Shown: positions 28,100 to 37,470 of the stretch, piece after piece
How positions within the stretch are numbered: the stretch's first letter is position 1
Layout: every line of letters starts with the position of its first letter
DNA from: Halopseudomonas salina
GTDB lineage: Bacteria > Pseudomonadota > Gammaproteobacteria > Pseudomonadales > Pseudomonadaceae
DNA: 64,000 nucleotides
Direction of reading: 5' to 3'
Assembly: GCF_008641105.1 (NCBI RefSeq)
Contig: NZ_VTTI01000014.1
Location: 12,053 to 76,052 of the forward strand
Notes under the pieces: model-generated
Seen by the model: only the letters and a program-made list of their open reading frames with translations
The model's database searches: none
Told to the model about the DNA's origin: nothing
Program-made: the position numbers and the translations under genes

Positions 28100-28579
28100 A
28101 TGTCAGCTATACGTACCATCGAAGGCGATTTCGTATCCGTGCAGGGCCGCTACGCTCTGGTTGTCGGTCGCTTCAACAGTTTTGTCGTGGAAAGCCTGCT
28201 GTCCGGTGCAATCGATGCGCTCAAGCGCCACGGCGTAAAAGAAGCAGACATTACCATCGTGCGGGCCCCCGGTGCGTTCGAGATCCCCCTGGTGGTGAAG
28301 AAGGTCGCCGAAACCAAGCAGTTCGACGCCATTGTCACTCTTGGCGCTGTTATCCGTGGCGGTACGCCGCATTTTGAATACGTGGCTGGCGAGTGCGTCA
28401 AGGGCATTGGCAGTCTGTCGCTTGAGTACGGTATTCCGGTCGCTTTCGGCGTGCTCACCGTTGACAGCATCGAGCAGGCCATTGAGCGCTCCGGCACCAA
28501 AGCGGGTAACAAGGGTGCTGAAGCGGCGATGTCTGCTGTTGAAATGGTCAGCCTGTTCAAGCAGTTGGAGGCCAAGTGA
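28100..28579 (+). CDS. ribH: 6,7-dimethyl-8-ribityllumazine synthase
   Basis: Lumazine synthase (159 residues), condensing the RibB product with the RibD product. Family motifs are [58 protein letters not shown] with the catalytic His, and [18 protein letters not shown]. An AGAGAG site precedes the ATG. NusB starts at a GTG inside its last codons. Confidence 0.97.
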   Translation: MSAIRTIEGDFVSVQGRYALVVGRFNSFVVESLLSGAIDALKRHGVKEADITIVRAPGAFEIPLVVKKVAETKQFDAIVTLGAVIRGGTPHFEYVAGECVKGIGSLSLEYGIPVAFGVLTVDSIEQAIERSGTKAGNKGAEAAMSAVEMVSLFKQLEAK

Positions 28580-29055
28580 GCGAGTCAGACCAGCAGCCGG
28601 CCAGTGCTGGCCGGCCCAAGGCGTCGGCTCGCCGCAAGGCCCGCAGTCTTGCCGTCCAGGCACTTTACGGCTGGCAGGTGGCAGACTTGCCGCTGTCGGA
28701 TATTGAGGCCCAATATCGCGCCGACAATGATTTTGCCAAAGTTGATGGCGCCTATTTTCACGAACTGCTGACCGGCGTTGGCCGCAATCTGACCGAGCTC
28801 GATGAGCATTTGGCCAGCGTCCTGGACCGTCCGGTGCGTGAGCTTGATCCGATCGAAATGGCCATTTTGCGGCTTGGCGTATACGAGCTGGTGCACCGGA
28901 TCGATGTGCCCTATAAAGTAGTGATCAATGAAGGTATCGAACTGGCAAAGATATTCGGCGCCACCGATGGTCACAAATACGTCAATGGCATTCTCGACAA
29001 GCTGGCTCCCAGCCTGCGCAGTGTTGAGGTCAACGCGTCCCGCCGGGGGCGTTGA
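28576..29055 (+). CDS. nusB: Transcription antitermination protein NusB
   Basis: NusB (159 residues), which with NusE binds boxA RNA and promotes antitermination on rRNA operons. After a short Ser/Gln-rich leader comes [15 protein letters not shown], then [16 protein letters not shown] and [15 protein letters not shown]...[16 protein letters not shown], all diagnostic. The start codon is GTG, overlapping the ribH stop (GTGA). The ribH-nusB-thiL-pgpA order is standard in gammaproteobacteria. Confidence 0.96.
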   Translation: MSESDQQPASAGRPKASARRKARSLAVQALYGWQVADLPLSDIEAQYRADNDFAKVDGAYFHELLTGVGRNLTELDEHLASVLDRPVRELDPIEMAILRLGVYELVHRIDVPYKVVINEGIELAKIFGATDGHKYVNGILDKLAPSLRSVEVNASRRGR

Positions 29056-29080
29056 TAGCCATCTGTAAAAGGCCGCAGCC

Positions 29081-30079
29081 ATGTCGCTGGGTGAGTTTGA
29101 ACTGATTGGCCGGTATTTTCGTAGCATGGAGCTGGGAAATGCCGGTGGTTCGGAACATGTCACCCTCGGCATTGGTGACGACGCCGCCTTGATCAGCATG
29201 GCACCTGACAAGCAGCTGGTGGTCTCCACCGACACCGTTGTACTTGGCACGCATTTCCCCCCTGACTACATCCCTGCAAACCTTGCTTACCGAGCCCTGG
29301 CTGCGGCAGTCAGTGACCTGGCTGCTATGGGGGCCAGGCCGCTGAGCTTCACATTGGCGCTGACATTACCCGAGGTGGACGAGACCTGGCTGCAGAGTTT
29401 TGCCCAGGGCCTTACCGATGCGGCTCGCGATCATCGCATCAGCTTGATTGGGGGTGATACCACCCGGGGGCCACTCAATATAAACGTTACCGTATTGGGA
29501 GAAGTGCGGCCGCGGAATGTGGTGCGCCGTGGTGATGCCCAACCCGGTGACCTGCTTTGTGTCGGCGGCCCACTGGGCGACGGCGGTGGTGGCCTGGCTG
29601 TGGTTCTGGGTGAAAGCATGCCTTCTTCTGTGAGTGATGCTGCGCGGGATTACCTTTTTCAGCGCTTCTGGCGTCCCCTGGCCCAGTGTGAGCTCGGACT
29701 GGAGCTCGCCGGGGTAGCCAGTGCGGGTCTTGATGTGTCTGATGGACTGATTGCAGACGCCCGTCATCTGGCGGAGGCCAGCGGCGTAGCGCTGCATATT
29801 CGCCTCGCCGACCTGCCCTGTTCTGCTGCACTGCAAGCCTGGCCGGAGGCGCAGCGAATGGAATGGATGCTGGGCGGCGGCGACGATTATGTGTTGTTAT
29901 TTACCTTGCCGGTTGCCAGTATCCGCTGCCTCGAAGTGTGGGCTTCCCAGGGCTTTGATGTGACCGTGATCGGCGAAGCCGTGGTTGGCAGCGGTATATG
30001 GCTGGATGACGGTCAGGAGTTGAAAGAAAAGGTGCAGCCCGCCGGTTACCAGCATTTTCAGAGGAAAAGTAATGATTGA
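29081..30079 (+). CDS. thiL: Thiamine-monophosphate kinase
   Basis: ThiL (332 residues) makes thiamine diphosphate from the monophosphate using ATP. The PurM-like fold carries GEFELIGRYF at the N-terminus, the Mg/ATP sites GIGDDAALIS, AAVSDLAAMGARP and LIGGDTTRGPLNINVTVLG, and the later LDVSDGLIADARHLAEASGV. It overlaps pgpA by 8 bases. Confidence 0.96.
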   Translation: MSLGEFELIGRYFRSMELGNAGGSEHVTLGIGDDAALISMAPDKQLVVSTDTVVLGTHFPPDYIPANLAYRALAAAVSDLAAMGARPLSFTLALTLPEVDETWLQSFAQGLTDAARDHRISLIGGDTTRGPLNINVTVLGEVRPRNVVRRGDAQPGDLLCVGGPLGDGGGGLAVVLGESMPSSVSDAARDYLFQRFWRPLAQCELGLELAGVASAGLDVSDGLIADARHLAEASGVALHIRLADLPCSAALQAWPEAQRMEWMLGGGDDYVLLFTLPVASIRCLEVWASQGFDVTVIGEAVVGSGIWLDDGQELKEKVQPAGYQHFQRKSND

Positions 30080-30557
30080 AGGCTCAACTCACGCGCCCGC
30101 ATCGGTTTGGCGTAATCCCGTGCACTTTCTGGCCTTCGGGTTTGGCAGTGGTGCAGTGCGACGGGCGCCGGGTACCTGGGGTACCTTGGCGGCAGTGCCA
30201 TTCGTGCCCCTGTGGCAACACCTGCCTTTTACCGGTTATCTCCTGGTGCTTGTAGTCAGCGCTCTGGTGGGTATCTGGCTTTGCGGGCGCACTGCCAGGG
30301 ATCTGGGGGTGCACGACCACGGAGGTATTGTCTGGGATGAGTTTGTCGGTTATTGGCTGACCATGCTGCTCGCGCCTCCGGGCTGGCTGTGGCTGCTTGG
30401 TGGCTTTGTACTCTTTCGTTTCTTCGATATTCTCAAACCCTGGCCGATCGGCTGGGTGGACCGCAAGGTGCATGGCGGCCTGGGCATCATGCTGGACGAT
30501 ATTCTTGCAGGACTGATGGCACTGGCGGTTTTGCTGGTGGTTGAGCAACTGATCTGA
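30072..30557 (+). CDS. pgpA: Phosphatidylglycerophosphatase A
   Basis: PgpA (161 residues) dephosphorylates phosphatidylglycerophosphate in the inner membrane. The N-terminal signature is FGFGSGAVRRAPGTWGTLAAVP. Acidic motifs are HDHGGIVWDEFVGYWLTM and FFDILKPWPIGWVDRKVHGGLGIMLDDILAG, with hydrophobic segments between. The ATG lies inside the thiL end. Confidence 0.95.
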   Translation: MIEGSTHAPASVWRNPVHFLAFGFGSGAVRRAPGTWGTLAAVPFVPLWQHLPFTGYLLVLVVSALVGIWLCGRTARDLGVHDHGGIVWDEFVGYWLTMLLAPPGWLWLLGGFVLFRFFDILKPWPIGWVDRKVHGGLGIMLDDILAGLMALAVLLVVEQLI

Positions 30558-30580
30558 ATAGGGTTTCAAGGAGAACGCCG

Positions 30581-31234
30581 ATGCTAAGGAAAGAAGTCAT
30601 TGCCTGTCTGGTCCTGGCCCTGGGTCTGGCAGCCGGTGCGGCGAGCGCCGAACCGCGCGTCAGGGTCGTTGGTCTGTTTTCCGGTGCGGCAGTGGTCAAC
30701 ATCGACGGGCAGCGGCACATGTTGCGAATCGGCAAGCCGGGGCCGCAAGGTGTCGAATTACTTGCGGCAGACAGCCGTACTGCAACAGTGAGGATCAACG
30801 GGCAAACACGTCAGCTCGCCCTGCAGCGCGATTACACGGAAGGCTTTGCCGCTGTGGAGCGCAAGCAGGTAACCATAGGCCGTACTGGGGGAGGCCATTT
30901 TCGTACCGTCGGCTCAATCAATGGTCAGAACGTACAGTTCATGCTTGATACCGGTGCCACGAGCGTGGCGATGAACTCCTTTCAGGCCGAACGACTGGGG
31001 ATTGATTTCCGTTTGGTCGGTGTGCCGATAATGGCGAATACCGCCAGCTCCCAGGTGCAGGGCTTCCGGGTAATGCTGGACAGAGTCAAGGTAGGGGATA
31101 TCGAGCTGACCAATGTCGAAGGGGTGGTGCTAGAGGGCGCCTACCCTACAGAGGTGTTGCTGGGTAACAGTTATCTGAGCAGGATACGCATGATCGATAA
31201 CGGCGAAACTCTGCTTCTGGAGAGCCGTCACTGA
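30581..31234 (+). CDS. Retropepsin-like aspartic protease, exported or membrane-anchored
   Basis: Single-domain aspartic protease of clan AA (217 residues), TIGR02281-like. An N-terminal signal or anchor (VIACLVLALGLAAGAASA) is followed by a small domain, then the protease core with catalytic motif QFMLDTGATSVAMN at about residue 125 and the IELTNVEGVVLEGAYPTEVLLGNSYLSRI flap/C-terminal region. Such proteins probably act as homodimers in the periplasm; substrates are unknown. An AAGGAG site precedes the ATG, 23 bases after pgpA, so it is likely part of the operon. Confidence 0.85.
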   Translation: MLRKEVIACLVLALGLAAGAASAEPRVRVVGLFSGAAVVNIDGQRHMLRIGKPGPQGVELLAADSRTATVRINGQTRQLALQRDYTEGFAAVERKQVTIGRTGGGHFRTVGSINGQNVQFMLDTGATSVAMNSFQAERLGIDFRLVGVPIMANTASSQVQGFRVMLDRVKVGDIELTNVEGVVLEGAYPTEVLLGNSYLSRIRMIDNGETLLLESRH

Positions 31235-31351
31235 CATTTAGGGCCGGCGGCTACATGACGTCACATTCGCCCTACCTCTATTCATCGCGGCTTTGCCGTT
31301 CTCCTGCTAAGATAGCGGCCCTTTATGGCAACAACCGGACAGGAGCCAGGT

Positions 31352-31963
31352 GTGTCAGTCACCTTTGTTGCGTCATGCAAATTACCGACCCGCTGGGGCA
31401 CCTTCACCATGCACGGCTTTCTCGAGCCGGAGACCGGCAAGGAGCACGTTGTATTGACCATGGGTGATGTCGCCGATGGTAATCCTGTGTTGGGCCGCCT
31501 GCATTCCGAATGTCTGACAGGCGACGCACTGTTCAGCCTGCGCTGTGATTGTGGTTTCCAATTGGAGGCAGCACTTCAGGCAATCGCTGAAGAGGGGCGT
31601 GGAGCACTGTTGTATTTGCGACAGGAGGGGCGCGGCATTGGTCTCATGAACAAGGTCAGGGCCTATCATCTGCAGGACGGTGGTGCGGATACGGTCGAGG
31701 CCAACGAATTGCTTGGCTTTGGTGCAGACCAGCGCGACTACGGGATTTGTGAGCCAATGCTCAAGCATCTGGGCATATCCAGCCTGCGTCTGTTGACCAA
31801 TAACCCGCGCAAGGTCAAGGCTCTGGAGGGTTACGGCCTGAGAGTAACCGAGCGCTTGCCCCTGGAGTTTGGTCTGAACCCCCATAACAGCAAGTACCTG
31901 GCAACCAAGGCCGGCAAGCTTGGCCATATGCTGGGGCAGATGCATCAGGCGGAGAAAGAATAA
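31352..31963 (+). CDS. ribA: GTP cyclohydrolase II
   Basis: First step of riboflavin synthesis from GTP (203 residues). The zinc-binding motif is complete: [25 protein letters not shown]. The catalytic stretch [31 protein letters not shown] and the [15 protein letters not shown]-terminus are intact. I prefer the GTG at 31352 ([16 protein letters not shown]) because it matches the usual MSVxFVA start and has AGGAG upstream; an ATG at 31325 would add nine unmatched residues. The downstream gene starts one base inside its stop (TAATG). Confidence 0.95.
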   Translation: MSVTFVASCKLPTRWGTFTMHGFLEPETGKEHVVLTMGDVADGNPVLGRLHSECLTGDALFSLRCDCGFQLEAALQAIAEEGRGALLYLRQEGRGIGLMNKVRAYHLQDGGADTVEANELLGFGADQRDYGICEPMLKHLGISSLRLLTNNPRKVKALEGYGLRVTERLPLEFGLNPHNSKYLATKAGKLGHMLGQMHQAEKE

Positions 31964-32388
31964 TGTTCGACCCTACCCAGCACTGGCGTGCCCTGCGGCG
32001 CAACTGGCGGATGCAGAGTATCGTTACGCTATGCTTGCCCATAGCGCTGGCCTGGTTTTTGAAAGACCAGCCCGGCGCGTGGGAGGACGCTGCGATAGGT
32101 CTGTTTATACTGGGCCTGGCCACGTTGTTCCTGTCACTGTGGCGATTCCGCCGATACAAGGCAGCGTTGATCGAAGCGGATCGTCTGGGTGAAGCCCCCG
32201 AGGCAGCCGATGCCTGGGTCACGCTGCACCGTGAACAGTTGCTTGGTCTGTTGAATGCCAAACTGCCCGCCTGGGTCGGCATGCTGCACTACGTCTGCAC
32301 CTCCGAAATTGTTCCCCTGACCCTGCTGGTACTCGCCAGTATGGGTGTCATGCTGCTTTATCGCCCGCCCACTGCCTGGGTGAAGTAA
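31963..32388 (+). CDS. Conserved small membrane protein, function unknown
   Basis: A 141-residue protein with three hydrophobic segments (IVTLCLPIALAWFL; AAIGLFILGLATLFLSLW; LTLLVLASMGVMLLY) and a soluble loop containing EADRLGEAPEAADAWVTLHREQLLGLLNAKLPAW. I do not recognise a named family. It is translationally linked to ribA upstream and to the BtuF-like gene downstream (TAATG on both sides). I recall a small membrane protein next to ribA in P. aeruginosa as well. Confidence 0.75.
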   Translation: MFDPTQHWRALRRNWRMQSIVTLCLPIALAWFLKDQPGAWEDAAIGLFILGLATLFLSLWRFRRYKAALIEADRLGEAPEAADAWVTLHREQLLGLLNAKLPAWVGMLHYVCTSEIVPLTLLVLASMGVMLLYRPPTAWVK

Positions 32389-33242
32389 TGCAACGCTGGC
32401 TGGCTGCACTGGTTTGCCTATGGTTGGCCAGTACCAGCGCACAGGCTAGCGACTCCGGTTCTGAGGTGCAGCGGATTGTCAGCCTCGCGCCGTTTCTCAC
32501 TGATATGCTTATCCAGCTTGAGGCGTCTGACCGCCTGGTGGGCGTACTGGATGACGGTCTGTTGGATGCAGAGCTCGATTCTGTAGCGCGCGTAGGCGGT
32601 CACCAGACCCTTTCCCGAGAATTGATTCTCGCCGAGCAGCCTGATCTGGTTCTGGCCTGGACGTCGGGTAATGATGCCCAGTTGCTGACTCAGCTTGAGA
32701 GCTGGGGCCTGCGGGTAGAGCGGTTTGACCCGCAGCGCCTCACCGACATTGCGACCATGACACGTGGGCTGGGACGACTACTGGGCGTGTCTGAACGAGC
32801 TGATGCGATGGCGCACGATTTTGAGCTGTCGCTCTCCCGCCTGCATCGCCCACTGACGCTTGAATCGCCACGCGTATTTGTGCAGTTATGGGACGATCCT
32901 CTCTACACGGTGAGCAATGAACAGCTCCTGGGAGACGCGCTGAGTCATTGTGGTGCGCACAATGTCTTCGGTGATCTGCCTGTGCTTGCGCCCCAGGTTG
33001 GACGCGAAAGTGTGATCGCTACCGACCCTGACCTGATCATAGCTTTCTCGGACGAGCCGGCACAGGCCAATCCCTGGCTGCAACGCTGGCGTCAGTTTGC
33101 ACAATTGCGGGCGGTACGCCATGAGGGTTTGAGATCCATGGATGGTGATGCGCTGGTACGCCCGACACCGGCACTGCTGGAGGGGTTGGAGGTGTTATGC
33201 GGCTTGATAGCGGAGTATCGGCTGAAACCGAGAGTGGACTAG
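32388..33242 (+). CDS. BtuF-like cobalamin-binding periplasmic protein
   Basis: Class III (helical-backbone) periplasmic binding protein of 284 residues with signal peptide MQRWLAALVCLWLASTSAQA. It has IVSLAPFLTDMLIQLEASDRLVGVLDD at the N-lobe, LAEQPDLVLAWTSGNDAQLLTQLESWGLRVERFDP near the hinge, and VIATDPDLIIAFSDEPAQANPW in the C-lobe, all typical of BtuF. It converges with the riboswitch-controlled btuB 36 bases away, which supports cobalamin as ligand. No BtuC/BtuD genes are present in the window. Confidence 0.85.
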   Translation: MQRWLAALVCLWLASTSAQASDSGSEVQRIVSLAPFLTDMLIQLEASDRLVGVLDDGLLDAELDSVARVGGHQTLSRELILAEQPDLVLAWTSGNDAQLLTQLESWGLRVERFDPQRLTDIATMTRGLGRLLGVSERADAMAHDFELSLSRLHRPLTLESPRVFVQLWDDPLYTVSNEQLLGDALSHCGAHNVFGDLPVLAPQVGRESVIATDPDLIIAFSDEPAQANPWLQRWRQFAQLRAVRHEGLRSMDGDALVRPTPALLEGLEVLCGLIAEYRLKPRVD

Positions 33243-33268
33243 CTGCCGCATCGATATGATGCGGCAGC
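33242..33268. terminator. Convergent stem-loop between btuF-like and btuB
   Basis: GCTGCCGCATC and GATGCGGCAGC form a perfect 11-bp stem around GATAT, right after the btuF-like stop and 11 bases beyond the btuB stop. No T run follows on either strand, so it may be a 3'-end stabiliser as much as an intrinsic terminator. Confidence 0.6.
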
Positions 33269-33278
33269 ACCCAGATCA

Positions 33279-35093
33279 TCAGAAGTCGGGAGTCCAGCTG
33301 ACTGACAGCATGGCGTTCAGGTCATTCTCTCGATAGGCATAGGTCTGTCCGTCGACGTTGTAGTTGGCCAGGCCGTAGTCCTTGTCCAGCAAGTTGCCGA
33401 CCTTCAGGTCCCAGCGCAGCGCAGATGTCATGTTCCAGTTGGCGCGGGCCTCTACCAGACCGTAGCCGGACAACTGCTGTTGATTGGCCGGATCGTTGTA
33501 TCGCTCACTATTGGCCATCACGCTGAAGCCTACACCAAACACCCCCCACTGGCGGTCCGTATCCACGCTGACCAAGCGCTTGGGTCTGCGTGGCAGTAGG
33601 TTGCCGGTGGTGCGGTCGCGCGGGTCAAGCCAGGTTGCCGCCAGCATTGTATGCCAACCCGCCAGATCCGTTGTTGCGCTGAGTTCCAGGCCGTGGATCC
33701 GCGCGCGGCTGATGTTCTGCGCGACGAAGAAGGGGTCGAGCAGAATCAGATCATCAATATCCGTGCGGAACGCGGCGGCCTGCAGTTGGGTGTCCTGGAT
33801 CTGTCCGCGCCATTGCAGTTCGTAGCTTTTTGAGCGCTCGGGTTGCAGATTGGGATTCGCGCCAAAGCTGGTGTAAAGATCGTTGAAGGTCGGTGCACGA
33901 AAGCCTTCGCCATAGGAGGCGACCAGTTGCTGGTTCTCCGCCACGGGCACGATCAAGGCAGCGTTAAAGGTGTTGGCACGCCCAAACTGCTCGTTGTCGT
34001 CATGCCGCCAGCCAAGCTCTGTCTGGAAACGCTCGCTGGCAAAACGGTGCTGAACGAATGCAGCGCGATTGAAGCGCTCGGTCTCGATAAAACTCCCGGT
34101 GCTGCGCAATCGGTCTTCATACCAGTCCAGGCCGGTTTGCAGGCTGTGTTGCTCGTTCAGTTGCAGGGTATTCAGCCAGCTCGCAGAATCGCGGTAGGTG
34201 TTGTAGGTGAAGCTGAAGAAATCGTAATTGCTGTCACGCTTGTCTTCTGCGTGGCCCGCTTCTAAGCGTGAGGTCCACAACTGATTGACCTGCCATTGCA
34301 GGTGCGTAGCGACCGTGCTCAGGGTGAAATCGTCTTCCGGGTTGCCGAACAGATCGTATTCGGTATTTCCGCTCTGCTCGAGCAGCCGCACGCCTGCTTC
34401 CAGATTGTCCGAAAAGCTATGGATCAGGCTCGCATTGAAGGCGCGATTGCGATAGGCGTCGTCGTCCTCGTCGCCTGCGGTTTCGTGTCGGGTACGATCG
34501 AATCCACCTGTCTCGTTCAGGCTGGCGCCAAGATCGAAGCGCGTGCGCTGATTACCGCCGGAAAGGCCGACATGCCGGCGGTAGCTGTCGTTGCTGCCTA
34601 CAGCAAAGCTGGCGCGGGGGTTGAGTCCGGGCTCGCCGCGGCGGGTAAAGATCTGCACCACACCACCGATGGCGTCTGAGCCGTAGACGGCAGAGCGGGG
34701 ACCGCGGATCACTTCGATCCGTTCGATCTGGTCGACGTTGAGAAACTCCAGGCTGGCTTGGCCGGCCGAAGCGCTACCGATGCGCTGGCCGTCCACCAGT
34801 ACAAGTGACTGCGTACTGCCGGTGCCGCGCAGGGACAAGGCAGTCAGGCTGCCCTGGCCTCCGTTGGTAGTGATTGATGCGCCAGGTACTCGGCGCAGCA
34901 GATCGACAATAGAGGTTGGCTGCAGCCGATCGATATCGGCTCGGGTAAAGATGGTTGTAGCTGCCGGCGTGCTGGCGAGGGATTGTGCCTGACGTGAGGC
35001 GGTAACCACAGTGTCAGGCAGATCTACGGAGCTGTTGGCCAGTGTTATACCGGATGCCAGCAGGGTAGGGACGAGTAATAGCAATCTGTTCAT
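33279..35093 (-). CDS. btuB: TonB-dependent vitamin B12 receptor BtuB
   Basis: Outer-membrane cobalamin receptor (604 residues). The signal peptide MNRLLLLVPTLLASGITLANS is followed by a TonB box DTVVTASR close to that of E. coli BtuB. The plug domain (about 30-145) has IVDLLRRVPGASITTNGGQGSLTALSLRG and RIEVIRGPRSAVYGSDAIGGVVQIFTRRG. A 22-strand barrel follows, with GEGFRAPTFNDLYTSFGANPNLQPERSKSYELQWRG, and ends in aromatic PDF. I use the ATG at 35093 with a GAGG site 5 bases before it. Expression should be controlled by the cobalamin riboswitch upstream. Confidence 0.96.
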   Translation of the reverse strand: MNRLLLLVPTLLASGITLANSSVDLPDTVVTASRQAQSLASTPAATTIFTRADIDRLQPTSIVDLLRRVPGASITTNGGQGSLTALSLRGTGSTQSLVLVDGQRIGSASAGQASLEFLNVDQIERIEVIRGPRSAVYGSDAIGGVVQIFTRRGEPGLNPRASFAVGSNDSYRRHVGLSGGNQRTRFDLGASLNETGGFDRTRHETAGDEDDDAYRNRAFNASLIHSFSDNLEAGVRLLEQSGNTEYDLFGNPEDDFTLSTVATHLQWQVNQLWTSRLEAGHAEDKRDSNYDFFSFTYNTYRDSASWLNTLQLNEQHSLQTGLDWYEDRLRSTGSFIETERFNRAAFVQHRFASERFQTELGWRHDDNEQFGRANTFNAALIVPVAENQQLVASYGEGFRAPTFNDLYTSFGANPNLQPERSKSYELQWRGQIQDTQLQAAAFRTDIDDLILLDPFFVAQNISRARIHGLELSATTDLAGWHTMLAATWLDPRDRTTGNLLPRRPKRLVSVDTDRQWGVFGVGFSVMANSERYNDPANQQQLSGYGLVEARANWNMTSALRWDLKVGNLLDKDYGLANYNVDGQTYAYRENDLNAMLSVSWTPDF

Positions 35094-35099
35094 GTTGAG

Positions 35100-35122
35100 C
35101 CTCAAAAGAAACGCTTTTGAGG
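35100..35122 (-). promoter_or_regulatory. Hairpin masking the btuB ribosome binding site
   Basis: On the minus strand CCTCAAAAG and CTTTTGAGG form a perfect 9-bp stem with a 5-base loop. The distal arm contains the GAGG that lies 5-6 bases before the btuB ATG, so the folded form hides the site. This is the likely translational expression platform of the riboswitch. Confidence 0.75.
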
Positions 35123-35242
35123 AGGGCGAAAAGCCAGCGGAATCTGTCTATACAGCGAAGGGACAGCCATGCACTGGCCGGGTGGCGCCCTCCGCGACAC
35201 CTCAGCAATGCAGGCCCGGACAAATTTGTCATGGGTTCTGCT

Positions 35243-35439
35243 TCGCACTGGGCCGGTCTCCGGGCTCAGGACATCAGTGATGCCGCCTTCCCGCGCGAAG
35301 AGCGCAGTGGCTGTGTGGCATTACCTGCGAGCAGATATTCGCGGCTCGCGATCCTTTACCGTTGCGGGGGCAGCGTCGGACTTGCACCGACTTCCCGTTT
35401 CACCCCATGACCTGTTGGCCAATGGGGCACCCAGTGCGA
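35243..35439 (-). promoter_or_regulatory. Cobalamin (adenosylcobalamin) riboswitch of btuB
   Basis: On the minus strand the aptamer begins with TCGCACTGGG (35430-35439), which pairs perfectly with CCCAGTGCGA at its 3' end (35243-35252) as stem P1. Between them lie the conserved B12 elements: GGTGCAAGTCCGACGCTGCC, then CCCCGCAACGGTAA (the B12 core), AGCCACTG, and the final CCCGGAGACCGGCC. The 120-base leader between the aptamer and the hairpin at 35100-35122 holds no gene. The remaining bases up to the dxs stop (35440-35498) carry nothing I recognise; the promoter should lie there. Confidence 0.96.
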
Positions 35440-35498
35440 CTGGAAGCGGGGTGGACTCTAGGGGGAATGCGCGCCGGGGTCAAGCTTGCCGGCACGAA

Positions 35499-37382
35499 TC
35501 AGTTAATGGAAGGCAGCCGCTGGCGGACGGCGGTTTCAATACCCTTTGCATCCAGGCCGCACTCGGCCAGCATCTCGGCTGGCTTGGCGTGCTCGACATA
35601 CCGGTCCGGCAGCCCTAGATTGAGTACTGGTATTGCGGTGCCTTCGGCAGACAACCATTCGTTCACTGCGCTGCCGGCGCCGCCCATCACTGCATTCTCT
35701 TCCAGCGTTACCAGCAAGTCATGGCTGCTGGCCAGTTGGCTGATCAGGTCGACGTCCAGCGGTTTGACGAAACGCATGTTGGCGACACTGGCATTCAATG
35801 CTTCGGCGGCCTCCAATGCGTTGGCGTGCAGAGTACCAAAACACAGGATGGCAACCTTTTCGCCTCGGCGCGTCAGTACGCCCTTGCCTATGGGCAGCCC
35901 TTCGAGCTCCGGCTCGATGGGTACGCCCGGTCCGGTGCCGCGCGGGTAGCGCACAGCGGCGGGCCCGTTGTGCAGAAAGCCGGTCGTCAGCATCTGCCGC
36001 GTTTCGTTTTCATCGGCAGGCGCCATGATCAGCATGTTCGGCAGGCAACGCAGGAAGGACAGGTCAAAACTGCCAGCGTGGGTCGGGCCGTCCTCGCCTA
36101 CCAGCCCGGCACGATCAATGGCAAAAAGGACATCCAGGTTCTGCACGGCTACGTCATGTATGACCTGATCATAGGCGCGCTGCAGGAAGGTCGAGTAAAT
36201 CGCCACCACGGGCTTGGCACCTTCACAGGCCATGCCCGCAGCCAGTGTTACGGCATGTTGTTCGGCAATGGCAACATCGAAATAACGCCGCGGATAGCGC
36301 TCGCTGAACGCAATCAGGTCCGAGCCCTCTTTCATCGCCGGGGTAATACCAATCAGGCGTTCGTCCTCGGCTGCCATGTCACAGAGCCACTGGCCAAACA
36401 CGCTGGAAAACTTCTGTTTGCTTACCCCGTTGCCATTGCGCTTGGGTTCAAGCTTGGTGATCGCGTGGTAGCCGATGGGGTCTGCCTCGGCGGGGGAGAA
36501 CCCCTTGCCTTTCTGGGTAACCACGTGCAAGAACTGTGGGCCCTTGAGCTCACGCATATTGCCCAGGGTGGACACCAGCGTCGGCAGGTCGTGACCGTCG
36601 ATCGGGCCAATGTAATTCCAGCCCAGCTCCTCGAACAGGGTGCCCTGCACCAGCATCCCCTTGGCGTGCTCTTCGGTTCGGCGTGCCAGCTCCCAGGCTG
36701 AAGGGATCTTGGACAGGACTTTTTTGCTGCCTTCGCGCATGTGCGAATAGGTGCGGCTGGACAGAATCTTAGCCAGATAATTGGACAGGCCGCCAACATT
36801 GCGGGAAATCGACATGTCGTTGTCATTAAGTACCACCAACATGTCAGCTTCCACATCAGAGGCGTGGTTCAGTGCTTCAAACGCCATGCCGGCGGTCAGA
36901 GCACCGTCGCCGATGACCGCAACGGTGCGCCGGTCCAGCCCCTGCAGTCCGGCTGCGATCGCCATGCCCAATGCTGCGCTGATCGATGTGCTGGAGTGAC
37001 CGACGCCGAAGGTGTCGTAGGGGCTCTCGCTGCGCCGGGGGAAAGCGGCGAGGCCATCCTTCTGGCGCAGGGTGCTCATCTGCTCGCGGCGTCCGGTCAG
37101 TATCTTGTGCGGATAGGCCTGATGGCCCACATCCCAGACAATGCGGTCGTCCGGAGTGTGGTAGGTATAGTGCAGGGCGATAGTCAATTCAATAACACCC
37201 AGGCCTGCGCCAAAGTGCCCGCCGGTCTGGCTGACTGTCCAGAGCAGATAGGCACGCAGTTCATCCGCCAGCGTTGGCAGCTGATCTTCATCCAGCTCGC
37301 GCAGGCGCGCGGTGGTATCAATGCTGTCCAGCAGCGGGGTGTCAGGCCGTTCGCGGGGTATCTCGTGGAAAGTACTTGGCAT
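35499..37382 (-). CDS. dxs: 1-deoxy-D-xylulose-5-phosphate synthase
   Basis: First enzyme of the MEP isoprenoid pathway (627 residues): pyruvate plus glyceraldehyde-3-phosphate, with thiamine diphosphate. Visible are the TPP site [55 protein letters not shown] with catalytic His, and the pyrimidine domain [14 protein letters not shown] plus [17 protein letters not shown]. The ATG at 37382 gives [13 protein letters not shown], matching pseudomonad Dxs; twelve upstream codons are open but unlikely. It lies downstream of ispA and xseB, and it uses thiamine diphosphate, made by the nearby ThiL. Confidence 0.97.
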   Translation of the reverse strand: MPSTFHEIPRERPDTPLLDSIDTTARLRELDEDQLPTLADELRAYLLWTVSQTGGHFGAGLGVIELTIALHYTYHTPDDRIVWDVGHQAYPHKILTGRREQMSTLRQKDGLAAFPRRSESPYDTFGVGHSSTSISAALGMAIAAGLQGLDRRTVAVIGDGALTAGMAFEALNHASDVEADMLVVLNDNDMSISRNVGGLSNYLAKILSSRTYSHMREGSKKVLSKIPSAWELARRTEEHAKGMLVQGTLFEELGWNYIGPIDGHDLPTLVSTLGNMRELKGPQFLHVVTQKGKGFSPAEADPIGYHAITKLEPKRNGNGVSKQKFSSVFGQWLCDMAAEDERLIGITPAMKEGSDLIAFSERYPRRYFDVAIAEQHAVTLAAGMACEGAKPVVAIYSTFLQRAYDQVIHDVAVQNLDVLFAIDRAGLVGEDGPTHAGSFDLSFLRCLPNMLIMAPADENETRQMLTTGFLHNGPAAVRYPRGTGPGVPIEPELEGLPIGKGVLTRRGEKVAILCFGTLHANALEAAEALNASVANMRFVKPLDVDLISQLASSHDLLVTLEENAVMGGAGSAVNEWLSAEGTAIPVLNLGLPDRYVEHAKPAEMLAECGLDAKGIETAVRQRLPSIN

Positions 37383-37470
37383 CAAACAGGGCTCTGGGTG
37401 CCGGGACGACGGGCACAATTAAAACAGCAGTTTAACCGATGCGGGCGGATAGCCCAAGACTGCCGGCTGA

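Noticed and set aside
31325..31351. Upstream ATG as start of ribA
   Set aside because: The nine added residues do not match RibA, and AGGAG sits just before the GTG at 31352.
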